Program-made: the position numbers and the translations under genes
The notes under the pieces: model-generated
Told to the model about the DNA's origin: nothing
Databases searched by the model: none
What the model saw: only the letters and a program-made list of their open reading frames with translations
In this document: positions 37,663-49,742 of the stretch, piece after piece
Layout: the number at the start of each line of letters is the position of its first letter
Position numbering within the stretch: position 1 is the stretch's first letter
DNA from: Amoebidium appalachense
Taxonomy: Eukaryota; Ichthyosporea
Direction of reading: 5' to 3'
NCBI GenBank assembly: GCA_963693365.1
Contig: CAVNZM010000006.1
Location: 11,408,001-11,472,000, forward strand
Length of the DNA stretch: 64,000 nt

Positions 37663-37929
37663 ATGGGAAACACCAACGGAGTTGAACAGCGTGTGCGGCA
37701 GTCTGTGTCCCTTGGGTCAGTCGAGCAGGTGCTGTGCGACAGTGGCCCCACGTACACGCTGGATGCCGTGCGCGGCGCTGCCTTTCGACACAAGAGGCTG
37801 CTTGCGGCCGGCTGTCTGGACACGCGCGATCTGACGGACATATTTGCTGCCGAGCGCGAGCCCGAGGGCCAGTTTGTCTACTACGCAGATCGTGCAGCTT
37901 TGCCTGTGTCTGGGCCGGCAACATCCTGA
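37663..37929 (+). CDS. Small hypothetical protein with MGNTNG N-terminus
   Basis: An ATG-initiated frame of 88 codons ends at TGA 37927-37929. It begins MGNTNGVEQRVRQSV, which carries a glycine at position 2 and a small residue at 5-6, compatible with N-myristoylation, though serine is usual at position 6. The rest (TLDAVRGAAFRHKRLLAAG, DTRDLTDIFAAEREP) has mixed composition with balanced codon use, unlike the low-complexity frames around it. It may be a complete short gene or the first exon of a longer one whose remainder is not visible. I do not recognise a family. Confidence 0.4.
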   Translation: MGNTNGVEQRVRQSVSLGSVEQVLCDSGPTYTLDAVRGAAFRHKRLLAAGCLDTRDLTDIFAAEREPEGQFVYYADRAALPVSGPATS

Positions 37930-39402
37930 TCTTGTCCTGCTGGAAGCACGGGCACGGTGCAACACAACACCAGATGCGGTGTTTTACCACCATTAGGAGG
38001 GGTTAAAGAGAACATCAGTATGAATGAAGGCTAGATATTTTACTGGCTGCAAGCTTTTAGCAGCACACAGCACGACAGAGCCATAACATTATGCGCGAAG
38101 TAGTCTAATATAATAGTGTATAGAATACGCAAAGGTGCTCTAACGTTAACGGAGAATCCGTGGTTGTGCGTGTACCAACGTCCTGCTGAGGGCCATGTCA
38201 AACCAGATAGAGTAAGAAGGGTGTGCCTAAGCCTTTCCCGTGCCACAATAAAGCCGCAGCGTTGGCGCTGTCGTGGTCCTTGTCAAGACTTCTTGTCCGG
38301 TTCTACTTTGGGGCCTAATGTCCGATGGCACTTGTTTTTCCTGTGTACCTACTGCTAACTAGAAAAATAAACTGGCTGTCCCGGGAAAGCAAAGCCACCC
38401 CTATTTAAAGCCATTGGGTTTTCAACCCCATGGGGTTTTAAATGAATGCACTCTTCCGGTTTAGCATTCTATTGGAATGGTTTTTTTCCTATTGCCTACT
38501 CAGCAGCCCACAGCTTCACACTGAGACACACCCCCCCCCCCCAAAAAAAAAATAAAAATAAATAAAAATTGACGGGCAGCAGCTAATCACCGGGCGTTCA
38601 TTTTGCCTGCCGTTTCACGCTGCTCTTTTGCACTGCAAGTTGGCCACAGTGTGCTGCTGAGTTTGGCCACAGCCCCAAGAGGAGGGCTGCACACACCAGC
38701 CTGTTATACACACAACGGACAGGAGACTCGCATTGCGTACCCAAGAGCCAGCATATGGCCTGGATTTCGATCACGTTTGAGTAACAGCCTACTACTTCTA
38801 CACTGTAGCCCGTCATAGTAATCTAGAAGCCCATGTTCAGTTGATGTGCATAGGCTCATGATAATCATAGCGTAGCACTTACTTTCTTGAGGGCGGATTC
38901 AACTCCCCGAGGCACGGTTCTGTGCCTCTCCCGCCCTTCTAAGGTCCACCAGAGTACGTTTGTTGGTATGGCAGCTGAAGTGTTGTAAGACCTGCTGATT
39001 TTCGGTCCTTGATGTTGGATCCTTGCTGCCCCCGGCTGGTTTTACGTACTGATCTTGCAAGCACTACTGTAGTTAGTCACGGAGCCTGGCCCATGTACGT
39101 GCCAAAGTATACGCTGCCTCTTAGGCTGGGATGCCATGACAGTTTTTTCCTAAAGAGTTAAGCAGGACCCGGGGGGGCACCCCACCTCCTCCTTAATTTG
39201 GAAATTCACACAGTTAGTAATCGAAATCCTTTTTTTGCAAGACTGAGGCCGGCGCACGACCATCTAGAAACACCTAGATGGCCGTGGGCCGGCGGAATGG
39301 TTACACACCAGTCTTACTGACCAAACCCAAATAAGGCTCACAAACCTTATCGATCTTCATAGATTATTCCTCCTTTTCGTTTTCACTCCCCCCTGCCCCC
39401 CC

Positions 39403-39433
<31 letters not shown>

Positions 39434-39435
39434 AG
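37930..39435. other. Intergenic DNA with a strong hairpin
   Basis: Mostly unremarkable DNA with no supported ORF. At 39246-39295 a near-perfect inverted repeat, GCCGGCGCACGACCATCTAG / CTAGATGGCCGTGGGCCGGC, encloses a loop of about 6 bases. A C-run (about 39399-39432) leads into the orphan exon at 39436. Confidence 0.45.
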
Positions 39436-39596
39436 GGCAGCATGTTAGATCCGGATGTCTACAAAAGAAGCTCTGCCAACAAGCTGGCAAACTTCGAAGA
39501 GTTCAAAGGAGCAACACCCACTGTGCAGGGAGTGCTAATTGCAATGGCTGAAAATAAACTCACTGAAGTGCTCAGGCAAAAAGGAAAGCAAGCCAG
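39436..39596 (+). CDS. Orphan exon candidate
   Basis: A CCAG acceptor after a C-run and a CCAG|GTATTT donor bracket an open frame with ATG at 39442, reading MLDPDVYKRSSANKLANFEE, then FKGATPTVQGVLIAMAENKL and TEVLRQKGKQA. Composition and codon use look like protein, but no matching exons were found on either side and no family is recognised. It could be part of a decayed gene or transposon. Confidence 0.3.
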
Positions 39597-39939
39597 GTAT
39601 TTTGCACATGCACTCACGCAGGTGTGGGTACTTGTTGGCTCCCTCTCTGGTGTACTCAAGTGGAAAGGCCGCAAAGCAGGTTTATTGCTTTTGCAGAGAC
39701 AAGTCTTAGGCCAAGCCCAGATCACAGTCATACATAGCTTGCGCACCATAAAGCCGCAATAACCTGACGCACAAAGCCTTTGAACCGTTCCGCTAAGCAA
39801 AACGAATAAGCTTGTAACCAACGAGGGCACATGAAGCCTGGCAAAATACTGTGGGAGCCAAAGGGAATGGCAACACGGAGACAAGGGGCAGTAGCTGTAG
39901 AAAGGAACAGAACAGAAAATGAGCACAGCCCTAGCCCCA

Positions 39940-40150
39940 TTCCCACAAGTGATAGAGTGAGGGCCGTATCCCCATACCCCAAGTGATAGAGTGAGGGCCG
40001 TATCCCCATACCCCAAGTGATAGAGTGAGGGCCGTATCCCCATACCCCAAGTGATAGAGTGAGGGCTAGCCCCATACCCCTAGGTGAGCGAGGTCTAATA
40101 GCACCATACCCCTAAGTGAGAGAGGTTTCACAGCCCTATACCCCTCAGGT
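39940..40150. repeat. 33-bp minisatellite
   Basis: Four nearly exact copies of AAGTGATAGAGTGAGGGCCG followed by TATCCCCATACCCC are followed by three degenerate copies (with GGTGAGCGAGGTC, AAGTGAGAGAGG and TCAGGTAAGATC). It lies about 0.9 kb upstream of the dehydrogenase start codon. Confidence 0.85.
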
Positions 40151-40992
40151 AAGATCTAGCCTGTATCCCTCGCATTCTCAGCAAACACCGTTTTTCTTGC
40201 CTTTTTGCACAAAAACACACTGCGACGGCTGTGCCAATTGCCGGTGCCAGTGGCATGGGATGCACTGCGACGTCGCATCCAATCAGCGCCATGCGCCGCT
40301 TTAGCCTCTGCCATCTGATAGGCTGCGCGGAGAGCCGTTGGCGCGGTAAATTCGAAAGTGCGACGTCCACAGTGCACGTGTGCAAAGATATGTAAATGAG
40401 TGTAACTACATTATATAGCTCTAAAACGCTACTGAGTACTGTAAAAATTGACCATGTACGAATTATACTATTATCTGGGTAGTGTATAATGAAGGGGAAG
40501 CGTGAGAGGTGAAGAGTATGTCAAGTGGACAACGACACTGCGGCATCAGCGGCTGGCTGAAATGCACCCCGGCTTCCCGGCAGCAACAAAAAAATTAGGA
40601 CCCCTATTGATTGGTCCTCGACCTGGCCTGATATCATGATATAAACAGCTGTATGTCAGCCTCTTAACTGGATAACTAATCTTAACTCCACTATTAATAG
40701 ATAATGCTTTCGGAAATTAAAGCTATAAAAAAGACATTATATGTGTTAAAAAACACCTCTGTATGTCTTGCACTGGCCATTACATCCATGGACCATGAAC
40801 CAACAATTGATGGCCTCATGACTGCCATTTTGCATAAAAAGTTTGATTGGTATTTGATCACATACGCACTTTGACACCCCACGCAAGGTGGCGGGTATTG
40901 ATGTCGAGCACCGGCATCACGGACTGTCAGTTGTCACACGGCCGCATCGCAGACTTTTCCCTTGCCCCTTGTTGTTGTATTTCGCTGGGAAA
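40151..40992. promoter_or_regulatory. 5' flank of the dehydrogenase gene
   Basis: No ORF is supported. The segment 40260-40370 has GACGTCGCATCCAATCAGCG, a GGCGCGG word and GCGACGTCCAC. The CCAAT and ACGTC elements are typical of proximal promoters, but they lie about 650 bp from the ATG. Near the gene (40880-40990) no TATA box is seen. Assignment as promoter is by position only. Confidence 0.3.
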
Positions 40993-42272
40993 ATGCTGAC
41001 TGCTGCTTCTGCCGCCCCCAAGGCAGGTGCATCCTAGCTAGCACGGTGTATGCGACAACCATGTGTGTGTGTGTGGTAGGGTGCTGACACACGTGTCTGT
41101 GCGCAGGGAGCCGTGCGCGCTGCTGGCGCTGTGGCGGGCCGCTATGCGTCTACCCTGACTGCTGCCGTGGCACCCCGCAAGTCCAAGGAGGTACGTGTAC
41201 GTCTGGAGCAGGTTGTACAGAGGGAGACCTTGGGTGTGAGTGGGAGTGAACGAGTGTGTGGGTGATTGGGCGGCGTGTCTGCGCAGTACCAACTGTGAGA
41301 AGAGGATCTGCTGGGAGGAAGAATCTGTAGTGGCAGCCCGGCTAGTGCTGCTATGTTTGTGTGCTGAGTGGTGCGCTAAGCGTGCGCTGGTTGTAGGGGT
41401 AGCTTGTGGGACGAAGGCGAGGGGCCGGCGAGGGTAGCGTGGTTCTGTTTTGTGGCGGTGGGGAGAGACCGGGAGGGCCGTGGTTTTTTTTTGCCTTTTT
41501 AAGGGGCAGGGTTTTTTTGGGGGGGGGGGGGGGGACGGGGGGAGGGGGGGGGAAGGGGGGGGGGGGGGGGGGGGGGGGGCTTGGGTGTGTGTGTGGGGGG
41601 GAGGGGGGAAGGAAAGGTTATGGGGGTTTGTGGGGGGGGGGGTGGGGGGGGAGGGGAGGGGGGGGGGAAGCATTCGTAGTAGCTGGAGTATTCAAACAGC
41701 TAACGAGGGTCACACAGCCCTTCAACACTCGCAACTTCATCAACAACGAGTGGGTGGAGTCCAAGACCACACAATGGATCGACGTGCACAACCCTGTACG
41801 TGTCTTTGTGTACGAGAAGGGCTTTGGTTGTTTGTTGTGGACTTGCAGGACACCACGGCGGCTGTGGGGTTGCAGAGGCAGATGGGAGGGCACGGGATTA
41901 CCTTTAGGGGAATATTTTATGGGGAGTGGGAGGAGGTGTGGGTTAAGGTAGGGATAGGGTACCACGGGGGTATGTAAGTGTTCGGATAACTAGTGTGGAA
42001 TCAGCAGGAGGGGAACTAGCTGCTACTATCACGCAGCCTTCAAGCATGGGTAGTCAGTTTAGCGGCCAGCACTGCATGGTGTGCTGACAGGGTGGTGGGG
42101 TTGCAGGCCACCCAGGAGGTGGTGACACGGGTGCCTGTCAGCACCAAGGAGGAGATGGACCAGGCGCTGCAGAGTGCCCAGGAGGCCTTCAAGACGTGGA
42201 AGAACACCTCGGTCATGGCCCGCCAGCGCGTGCTCTTCAACCTCGCTCACCTGGTTCGCGAGCACCAGGTAC

Positions 42273-42306
<34 letters not shown>

Positions 42307-44357
42307 CCCTCCCCCGAGACACTAGCACGCACACGCACGAACACATACACACATGCACGCTTGCCTCATTTTTTTGTGCGTGCAAACAAGCCGACATCCC
42401 CTTACCCACCCACCCACTAGGGGGCCTTTCTTGATGGAGCACAGCACATGCTTATATTTTAACTCTTCTTGTCTAGACCCTTTGGGGCAGGGGCTGACCA
42501 GGGTGGGGGCGCAGACGGAGATTGCACACATGATCACGGAGGAGCAGGGCAAGACCATCCCCGACGCAGAGGGTGATGTGCTCCGCGGTCTGCGTACGTG
42601 GCCCCCCTGTGTGCCGTGCAGAAAATGGGTGCATGGCATGTGTGTGTGTCTGACTGTGTGCTGCAGAGGTTGTGGAGTATGCTTGCGGAGTGCCAGCCCA
42701 GCTGATGGGCAACACCCTCGGCCAGGTGGCCGCCGACATGGACACCTACATGTACCGCCACCCCCTTGGTGTCTGCGCCGGCATCACCCCGTACGTACCC
42801 CCCCCCTTCCCCCCAAGGGATGGTTTTGTGTGCTCGGTGTCGGTCTGATGACTCTGCGACCCTGGCCCTTGGCTGTCAGTGCACCACCTGGTTCCGTGTG
42901 CATGTGACGACACTTCTCGCTCCTCCTTGTGTCTCTGTTGCAGCCCCCCTCAGCTCCTTTCCTGCCTCCTTCCCCCCTATCGCCACACACACACACACAC
43001 ACAAAACACACACACACAAAAGCGTGATCCCGGCCCTGCATCCCTTCCATCCATGCCCCGTGTTTTCGTTTTTAATGCCATAGACCTGACCGTGAGCCAC
43101 ATCGCGGAATAAAATGTAGCGTTCTCGATATAGCAAATGGGCCCGGATCCACTTTCATCCATAAATATCAGCCCTTTAAACGTAGTATAAGCCTAACAAA
43201 GCTGAGCCCTAAATTTCGACAAGGAAACGACATTTTTTTTATAAACTAATTGGTCCTTAGCGCGAAAAGAGCCATTGTTTTTGTCTAAGTAAGACTTGGT
43301 TTTGTACTACCCCAGGCTGCTGCCAGCAGCCTCCTCGCGGCCAGTTCGATCAGCGGCGGTCGAGGCATCGTGGGGGAGACTATAAATTTGAGCTAAGCTA
43401 TTCGATTGGCCAATACTGATACGAAATTCAAACTTTCAAACTTTCGCTACTATGAAGGGGATGTGCATCACCGTTCTAATATACGAAAGTTTGCGGCTTC
43501 GCCTTGCGCTCAGTACAAAAAGGTATCAAAATAAGCGCCTTTGCCTCCTGCGTATTTCCTACTAAGCATGTAATGGGTTATGGCTGCAATAAACGCTGAT
43601 AAAATAGGGGCAAAAAAAGGTCAATTTCATGTCTCTCCTATGATCGCTATGCTTCATTTTATTCAGTCGATCTGAGCCGCCGGCCGCCGCAATCAGTTCT
43701 GTATGTGCATGACTGCTCTCACCATGCACACTCACACACCATGACCGGTACGGTGGATGACCTGGGGACCCCCCTTGCTAGGAATGGGCCCTGCTGATGA
43801 TCCATGCTCTGTATTTGTGCTTGCAATCTGCATTGTGCTGTCCACACTCAATCGCATTCAAACCCCCCCAGACATCTTTACTTCCATGCAACCGGGCATG
43901 GTTGCTCTGTGTCGTGCATCTGTAAGCACATACGCGTTTGTCGCTGCACTGCATTAGTTTGCACATACATCTTCACCGTTTTGCTCACCTTGCTTGCATA
44001 AGCAACCCTGCTCGTCTTTGATCAAGACGGGTTGACCCACCCAAGTTCAGTTGATGCTGCTGTCTGAGTTGGAGCGTCGTATATACGCGGGCTAAGGGGT
44101 CGAAACTCAGACGCAATTGATGACTTGGGCCCTCCCTGAGGATGGGCTCTGCTTATGACGCATACTGTGCGCATGGCTGATGCTGCATACTTGAATGTTT
44201 GCCTTTGCATGTGTCCTGCACCATGCTTCTCATCGTGTATGCGTACTTCGTACTGTGTTCCGCATTCAAACCCCCCCCCCCCTCCCCCGGCCTTCACCGC
44301 GCTAACGTTGATCACCCTGCAGCTTCAACTTCCCTGCCATGATTCCCCTCTGGGTAG

Positions 44358-44394
<37 letters not shown>

Positions 44395-46568
44395 ACATCC
44401 CCCCTTCCCCCCGGGGTGAATTCTATCTGGCTCTTTGCTTGGAACTTTTCTAATAGTATTTGTGGGTTTGCCCATTTGCTACAAAAGCCAGCCTGCTTGC
44501 CTCTCATCAGGACGGGTGATTTACCCACCTTGAATCAAAGCAGTATCGAAGTTGTATTTTTTGGGAGAGGTGAATGGGTTGAAAGTTGTGAACTGTGGAT
44601 GGTCTGGTGCGCTTTTGGGCGTGGGCTCTACTCTGCTCGATGTGGGGTATTGGCGTTTGAGGGTTGCCTTCGCACTGTTCCATCCCACACCCAACCTGCC
44701 ACCCCTCCGCGTGCAAGTATTTGCCCCAGGCACACTGCATGCACGTACGCCTCAATGTAGTTGCTGTGCTGACACGCTGCTGCAGATGTTCCCTATGGCC
44801 CTGGCCACCGGCAACACCTTCATCCTGAAGTGCTCAGAGCGCGATCCCACGGCCTGTGCGTGCCCCACACCCTCCCCTCCTTTTTCTCTCTCCGCACAAT
44901 GCCCCACCATGTTGTGCACATAAAGTGGCCGCTGCATCATCACCCCCCGCCCCTCCCCCCCCCCCCTTCCCCTCTCCTTTCTCTCTCTGCGTCCCCTGCG
45001 TAAAAAGAGCCGAAATGCAAAGAGAAGTGGCATCCTTTGCCATCCTTTGTGCATTTCATGCCACTTGTACACGCATACATGCGTCACACTTCACAGACCT
45101 CCCGGGCATCGCCTACCCATACATCCACTGTCTGCCGAAAACACACATGCATGCACAGTAGCAGTGGACATTCACACACACATGCCCACCACTCACGCAC
45201 ACATGCCCGGCATGCACACACACCTGCCCCCATGCATACACACGTTCAGCATGCACACACACCTGCCCCCCATGCATCCACACGTTCAGCATGCACACAC
45301 ACCTGCCCCCCATGCATCCACACGTTCAGCATGCACACACACCTGCCCCCATGCACACACACGTTCAGCATGCACACACACCTGCCCCCATGCACACACA
45401 CGTTCAGCATGCACACACACATGCCCCCCTGCACACACTGTCTGGTCACCCGTCTCCTCCACACAACCGGATTCTATCACCCATATGCCCCCCCTCTCTC
45501 CTTCTCTCCCTCCCTCCTCTGTACTCAGCATTATGTTGTCCGTTATGACTGTGAACTTCAGAACACATCACAACCCCCCCCCCCCCCCCTGCGCGCTCCC
45601 ACCCTCTCCCCTCTCTACCGTGTCCGCAAGTGCTCACACACACACACACACACACACGCACACCTTCTTTCTCTCATGTTTCTGAGGATGGGCACCACAT
45701 GTGTGCACTTCGTGGCATGCCTGCCATATTGGCCATTTAGCATTGTTACGTGGTCTGGCACATTCTGACCGCAGCACCCCCAGCCATGGCCATGGTTGAG
45801 CTTGCCAAGCGTGCCGGTGTGCCTGCCGGTGTGGTCAACGTCATCCACGGTGGCAAGGTGTGTGTGTGCATGCGGGAGGGAGGGCGCGGGGGGGGGGGGG
45901 GGGGGGGAGGGGGGAGGGGGAGGGGCATACTGGTAAGGGGAGGGGGGAGGGGGGGTGTGCATGGCTGGGCATGATGGCTGTGTTAGCAGTGGGCAGTTAT
46001 GGCTGGGACCGTGTGCTGATCCGTGGGCTGCAGACGGCGGTGGACTTCATCTGCGAGGCACAGCCCATCAAGGCCATCTCGTTTGTGGGCAGCGACTTTG
46101 TGGGCAAGTACATCTACGAGCACGGCTGCAAGAACGGCAAGCGCGTGCAGTCCAACATGGGCGCCAAGAACCATGGCGTGATCATGGCCGATGCCAACAA
46201 GGAGTACACCCTCAACCAGCTGGTTGGTGCCGCCTTTGGCGCTGCCGGCCAGCGCTGCATGGCCCTGTCCACGGCCGTGTTTGTGGGTGAGGCACGCGAC
46301 TGGATGCCCGACCTGCTTGCCAGGGCCAAGGCCCTCAAGGTCAATGCCGGCCACGTGGCTGGCACAGACGTTGGACCCGTACGTGCTCCCTGACCCCCTA
46401 GCCAGAGTGCACTGGAAACACACAACCACCCACCCCCCACTCTGCCCCACCACTCCCACCACCACCACACAAGCACACGTGCACACGCAGCAATGATTCG
46501 GCAACCAGGTCACGGGCATGCACATGCTGTAGCGTGCGCGCACGCACGCGCAATGATATCACGGACAT

Positions 46569-46608
<40 letters not shown>

Positions 46609-47623
46609 GATGGCATGCACACGCACATGCACACACGCACACAATGATGGCATGCACACGTACATGCACACACGCACACAAAAACACAAGCACAAACACA
46701 CAGGGATGGCATGCACATGCACACACACACACACAGTGATACAGTCCACTCACGCTACCGTGCAGATGATCTCGCCTGCCGCTCTCAAGCGCGCGCACGA
46801 CATCATCGAAGACAGCGTCAAGGCCGGGGCCAAGCTGCTGCTGGACGGGCGGGGGGTCAAGGTGCCGGGCTACGAGAAGGGCAACTTCCTGGGGCCCACG
46901 ATCATCGCCAACGTCACCCCGGACATGCGCTGCTACCGTGAGGAGATCTTCGGCCCCGTCATGGTGTGCCTGGACGTGGACACCCTGGATGAGGCCATCG
47001 ACCTGGTCAACTCCAATCCCTACGGCAACGGCACGGCCCTCTTCACTAACAATGGCGCCACGGCACGCCGCTACCAGCACGAGACTGAGTGCGGCCAGGT
47101 ATGTGCATCCACCCACACACACAGACATGTGCATGTGCAATTATATACCTGTGGATGAACCACCCATACACATGCACGTAGTGGTACAGATGCACGCGCG
47201 CACGCACACACACACGCACGCACGCACCGCACGCACACACGCATGCACATGCATATGCATATTGGTGACACTGTATGCCTGCACACACACGTCCTTAGCA
47301 ACCGCAAAAAGAGCTCTCCACAACATGTGGATTACCACTGCATAGATACATGTACAGGTGGACATGCACACACACACACAGATACATGCACAAGTGAACC
47401 CTGCTCACCCGTGCGCCATCAGGTGGGGATCAACGTGCCCATCCCTGTGCCGCTGCCCATGTTCTCGTTCACGGGCAACAAGGCATCGTTCCACGGGGAC
47501 CTCAACTTCTACGGCAAGGCCGGCATCGACTTCTACACGCAGATGAAGACCATCACCAGCCTGTGGCGCAAGCAGGACGTCACCCACCAGATCTCTGCCA
47601 CCGCCTTCCCCCGTCTGGGCTAA
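40993..47623 (+). CDS. ALDH6A1: Methylmalonate-semialdehyde dehydrogenase (CoA-acylating), mitochondrial
   Basis: The enzyme oxidises methylmalonate and malonate semialdehydes to propionyl-CoA and acetyl-CoA in valine and pyrimidine catabolism. Exons: 40993-41022, 41107-41190, 41718-41795, 42107-42268, 42515-42593, 42667-42790, 44323-44353, 44786-44855, 45775-45857, 46034-46378, 46766-47098, 47423-47623 (TAA). All phases agree and give 539 residues, the usual family length. The first two exons encode a basic, Ser/Ala-rich presequence typical of mitochondrial import. Landmarks: [71 protein letters not shown], catalytic Cys in [11 protein letters not shown] (about residue 322), and [25 protein letters not shown] near the C-terminus. 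Exon 1 ends in frame only if its donor is GC (AAG|GCAGGT); other donors are mostly GTACGT. The ATG is the only one close upstream of the presequence. Confidence 0.93.
42791..44322. other. Dehydrogenase intron 6, repeat-rich
   Basis: This 1.5-kb intron, the largest of the gene, opens with a GTACGTACCCCC donor. It holds balanced, transposon-like DNA at 43080-43700 with no ORF, and a copy of the dispersed repeat at 44130-44270. At 44000-44110 it carries a block with ATCAAGACGGGTTGACCCACC whose relative (ATCAGGACGGGTGATTTACCC) lies in the next intron at 44506. Confidence 0.5.
44130..44270 (+). repeat. Dispersed intronic repeat, copy 3
   Basis: CTGAGGATGGGCTCTGCTTAT leads into GACGCATACTGTGCGCATGG, CTTGAATGTTTGCC, CATGCTTCTCATCGTGTATG and GTACTTCGTACTGTGTT, ending at a C-run. 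It matches copy 1 at 23656-23764 along most of its length and carries the 5' words of copy 2 (28655), so it is the most complete copy in the window. Confidence 0.6.
45190..45440. repeat. 27-29-bp minisatellite in dehydrogenase intron 8
   Basis: About eight tandem copies of a CACACGTTCAGCATGCACACA / CCTGCCCCCATG-type unit occupy this part of the intron. Open frames across it are repeat artefacts. Confidence 0.8.
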
Positions 47624-48115
47624 GCCAGGCCCCTTGGAAACTGTTGTAGCAGTGTGGGCTGGCCCCGCACCACAGATCGCTGGGCGGTGGGCTGGCCCGT
47701 GCACCGTAATAGTAAATGTATATGCATGGCTGCGCCATGATTTGTAATCCCATACAACCTGCCTATGTTGCTGCCCGTCCCTTCCCCGTGTGCTACCCCT
47801 TTATTGCCCCGTACCCACCACCGCACGTGGCCAACATGGCTGTTGCTCAGGCCATCTTCGTGTGCAAGCTTTCTCCTGGCCGCAACTGCAATTGAAAGTC
47901 CGAAACAACGACGAAAATTGTGCCGATACCCTCCTGCTTGCACACAGTTTTTATAAAGCCCATTACAGTGTGGCATGCCTGCTGGCCCCCCTATGTACAC
48001 CCTCCCCAAGACCACAAGGGTTGCCAGGGGCCCACGCACCCCTAGGCCTCTGCTGCTACTCCAGGGTTGGTTGTGTGTGTAGCTGCCCGAATGTGCCATC
48101 TAACTAGGTCCGTAC

Positions 48116-48154
<39 letters not shown>

Positions 48155-48478
48155 ACACACACACACAAAAAAAAAAAAAAGGATTCCTTCCACATAACGC
48201 TGCTAGGCCCTATCACGTGCACCACCTCAGTGCATGGACATGGCCTACAAATTGGAACCTTTTCCGCTCGTTCCCCGCCCCCCCCATCACCATCATGATC
48301 ATGGCGCATTGACGTCTTGGCATCATTATTGGCAGCCAAAGGCGCATATGAAAGGATGATTTCCTACAGCATTGAACATCAAAGATCACCGTCTTGCAAT
48401 TAGTACGTTTCTCCAACAGTCTACCCCCCCGGCCTCCCCCTCACCTTTTCTCCCCTCTTCTCAGCCTCATGGCATCCA

Positions 48479-48527
<49 letters not shown>

Positions 48528-48757
48528 AAAAAAACACATACACACACACCGTCCGCCATCTTGCACGCCAAACCACCGTGACCACACCGTGACACACAAA
48601 ACAAAACTCTATTCCAAGGCTTGAGGTAGGGCCACTCAAACCTTTGGCATTTTCGTGTTGGCTTTCAATGTGCAAATTGCAGGAAGATCGCTGCTGTAAG
48701 GCTTCGAGAGTTATGTGAAAGCGGAAGAAGGCCCCCAGGGAGTATGAGTGTGTGTGT

Positions 48758-48788
<31 letters not shown>

Positions 48789-48954
48789 GGGGGGGGGGGA
48801 GGGCTTCGTTAGCGACGTTCGAGCTCAAGTTTTAGCAACGGTGTTACCTATGACATATACATGTTGTAGCCCTTTGACAGTCATTCGGATACTACAATCC
48901 GGCCAGAACCCCCCCACACGTGCACCCTCCCCCCTCACAACCCCACCCCCATCC
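47624..48954. other. 3' flank of the dehydrogenase gene
   Basis: No gene is supported. Contents: probable 3' UTR to about 47760, a C-run then A-run at 48116-48180, another C/A-run pair at 48480-48535, and a (GT)n/G-run at 48749-48800. The copia element begins at 48960 within a C-rich patch. Confidence 0.6.
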
Positions 48955-48959
48955 CCCCA

Positions 48960-49667
48960 TGTCATCTTCACTTGATTCTCAGCAAGACTTAGAAGTTGAG
49001 TTTGGTATTTATTTATTAGTTGTTGTAGTTTGTTTCCTTTTCCTTTCTTCATTTCTTTCTTTCTTTTCCGTTTCCGTGTACACGACATCTTAGATCTGTG
49101 TACGTATCGACATACTTAGCTCGCGCACACGTATTGTCGTTTGCGTCAAAATCTATATATGTCATCCAATCATATCTCGTTTGTATTTTCCCAAATATAG
49201 TAACTTACATTCCTTTCTCATTCCTTTCCCACGACGTAGCATTGTGCTATGTTCTTCAACTATTAGGAATAATTATATTTAGACGTGTTATGATAAGAAC
49301 ATGTATAAATATATGTTATGAATTAATAGTTACGTAAGTGGTTTCATTTTATTAAATGTTTCCGTGCTTTTATTAGAAGTTTCTTTCATTAGAGGATTGA
49401 GTTTTATATTCTAAATGTCGACAGACATTTTATTCGATATATTTTACACTCATAGTTTTCATTCTTTTGATTGGTTTATCGTTTCACATTCCCAAGTATA
49501 AAAAGGACCTCATCTTGAAATAAATCACAAGCAGTCGTATTCATTTCCTATGGTTCCAGAAATCGTTCCTCCTCTCCGGTTGTGTTTATCCCGTGTGTCT
49601 CTGTGTTGTGTATATCATAACACCCATCTGTGCTCTCTGCTTCTCCGTTTACCCACACAAAATAACA
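48960..49667 (+). repeat. 5' LTR of copia element A
   Basis: The 708-bp LTR starts TGTCATCTTC and ends AAATAACA (5'-TG...CA-3'). A TATA-like AGTATAAAAAGG lies at about 49496, followed by AATAAATCAC, a possible polyadenylation signal. The identical copy at 60488-61195 carries the same short open frames, which are not genes. Confidence 0.95.
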
Positions 49668-49680
49668 GGTTTACGGCCCC
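49668..49680 (+). other. Putative primer binding site of element A
   Basis: GGTTTACGGCCCC directly follows the 5' LTR. Its position is that of a PBS and it resembles the PBS of element B (GGGTTATGGGCCC) with several differences, but it does not match the initiator tRNA anticodon arm well. The primer tRNA is undetermined. Confidence 0.35.
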
Positions 49681-49742
49681 TTTGCACGCTAACACACAAT
49701 CTCGCTACAACCGCGAAATCTCTCAGTCTTACTGCTTCAATC

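Noticed and set aside
49098-49337. 79-codon ORF, present again at 60626-60865
   Set aside because: It lies in the A+T-rich LTR, is identical in both LTRs for that reason, and has no protein-like features.
49593-49742. Extended N-terminus of the copia A polyprotein reaching into the LTR
   Set aside because: The extension begins at a GTG, not an ATG, and includes LTR sequence. The ATG at 49743 starts the recognisable gag.
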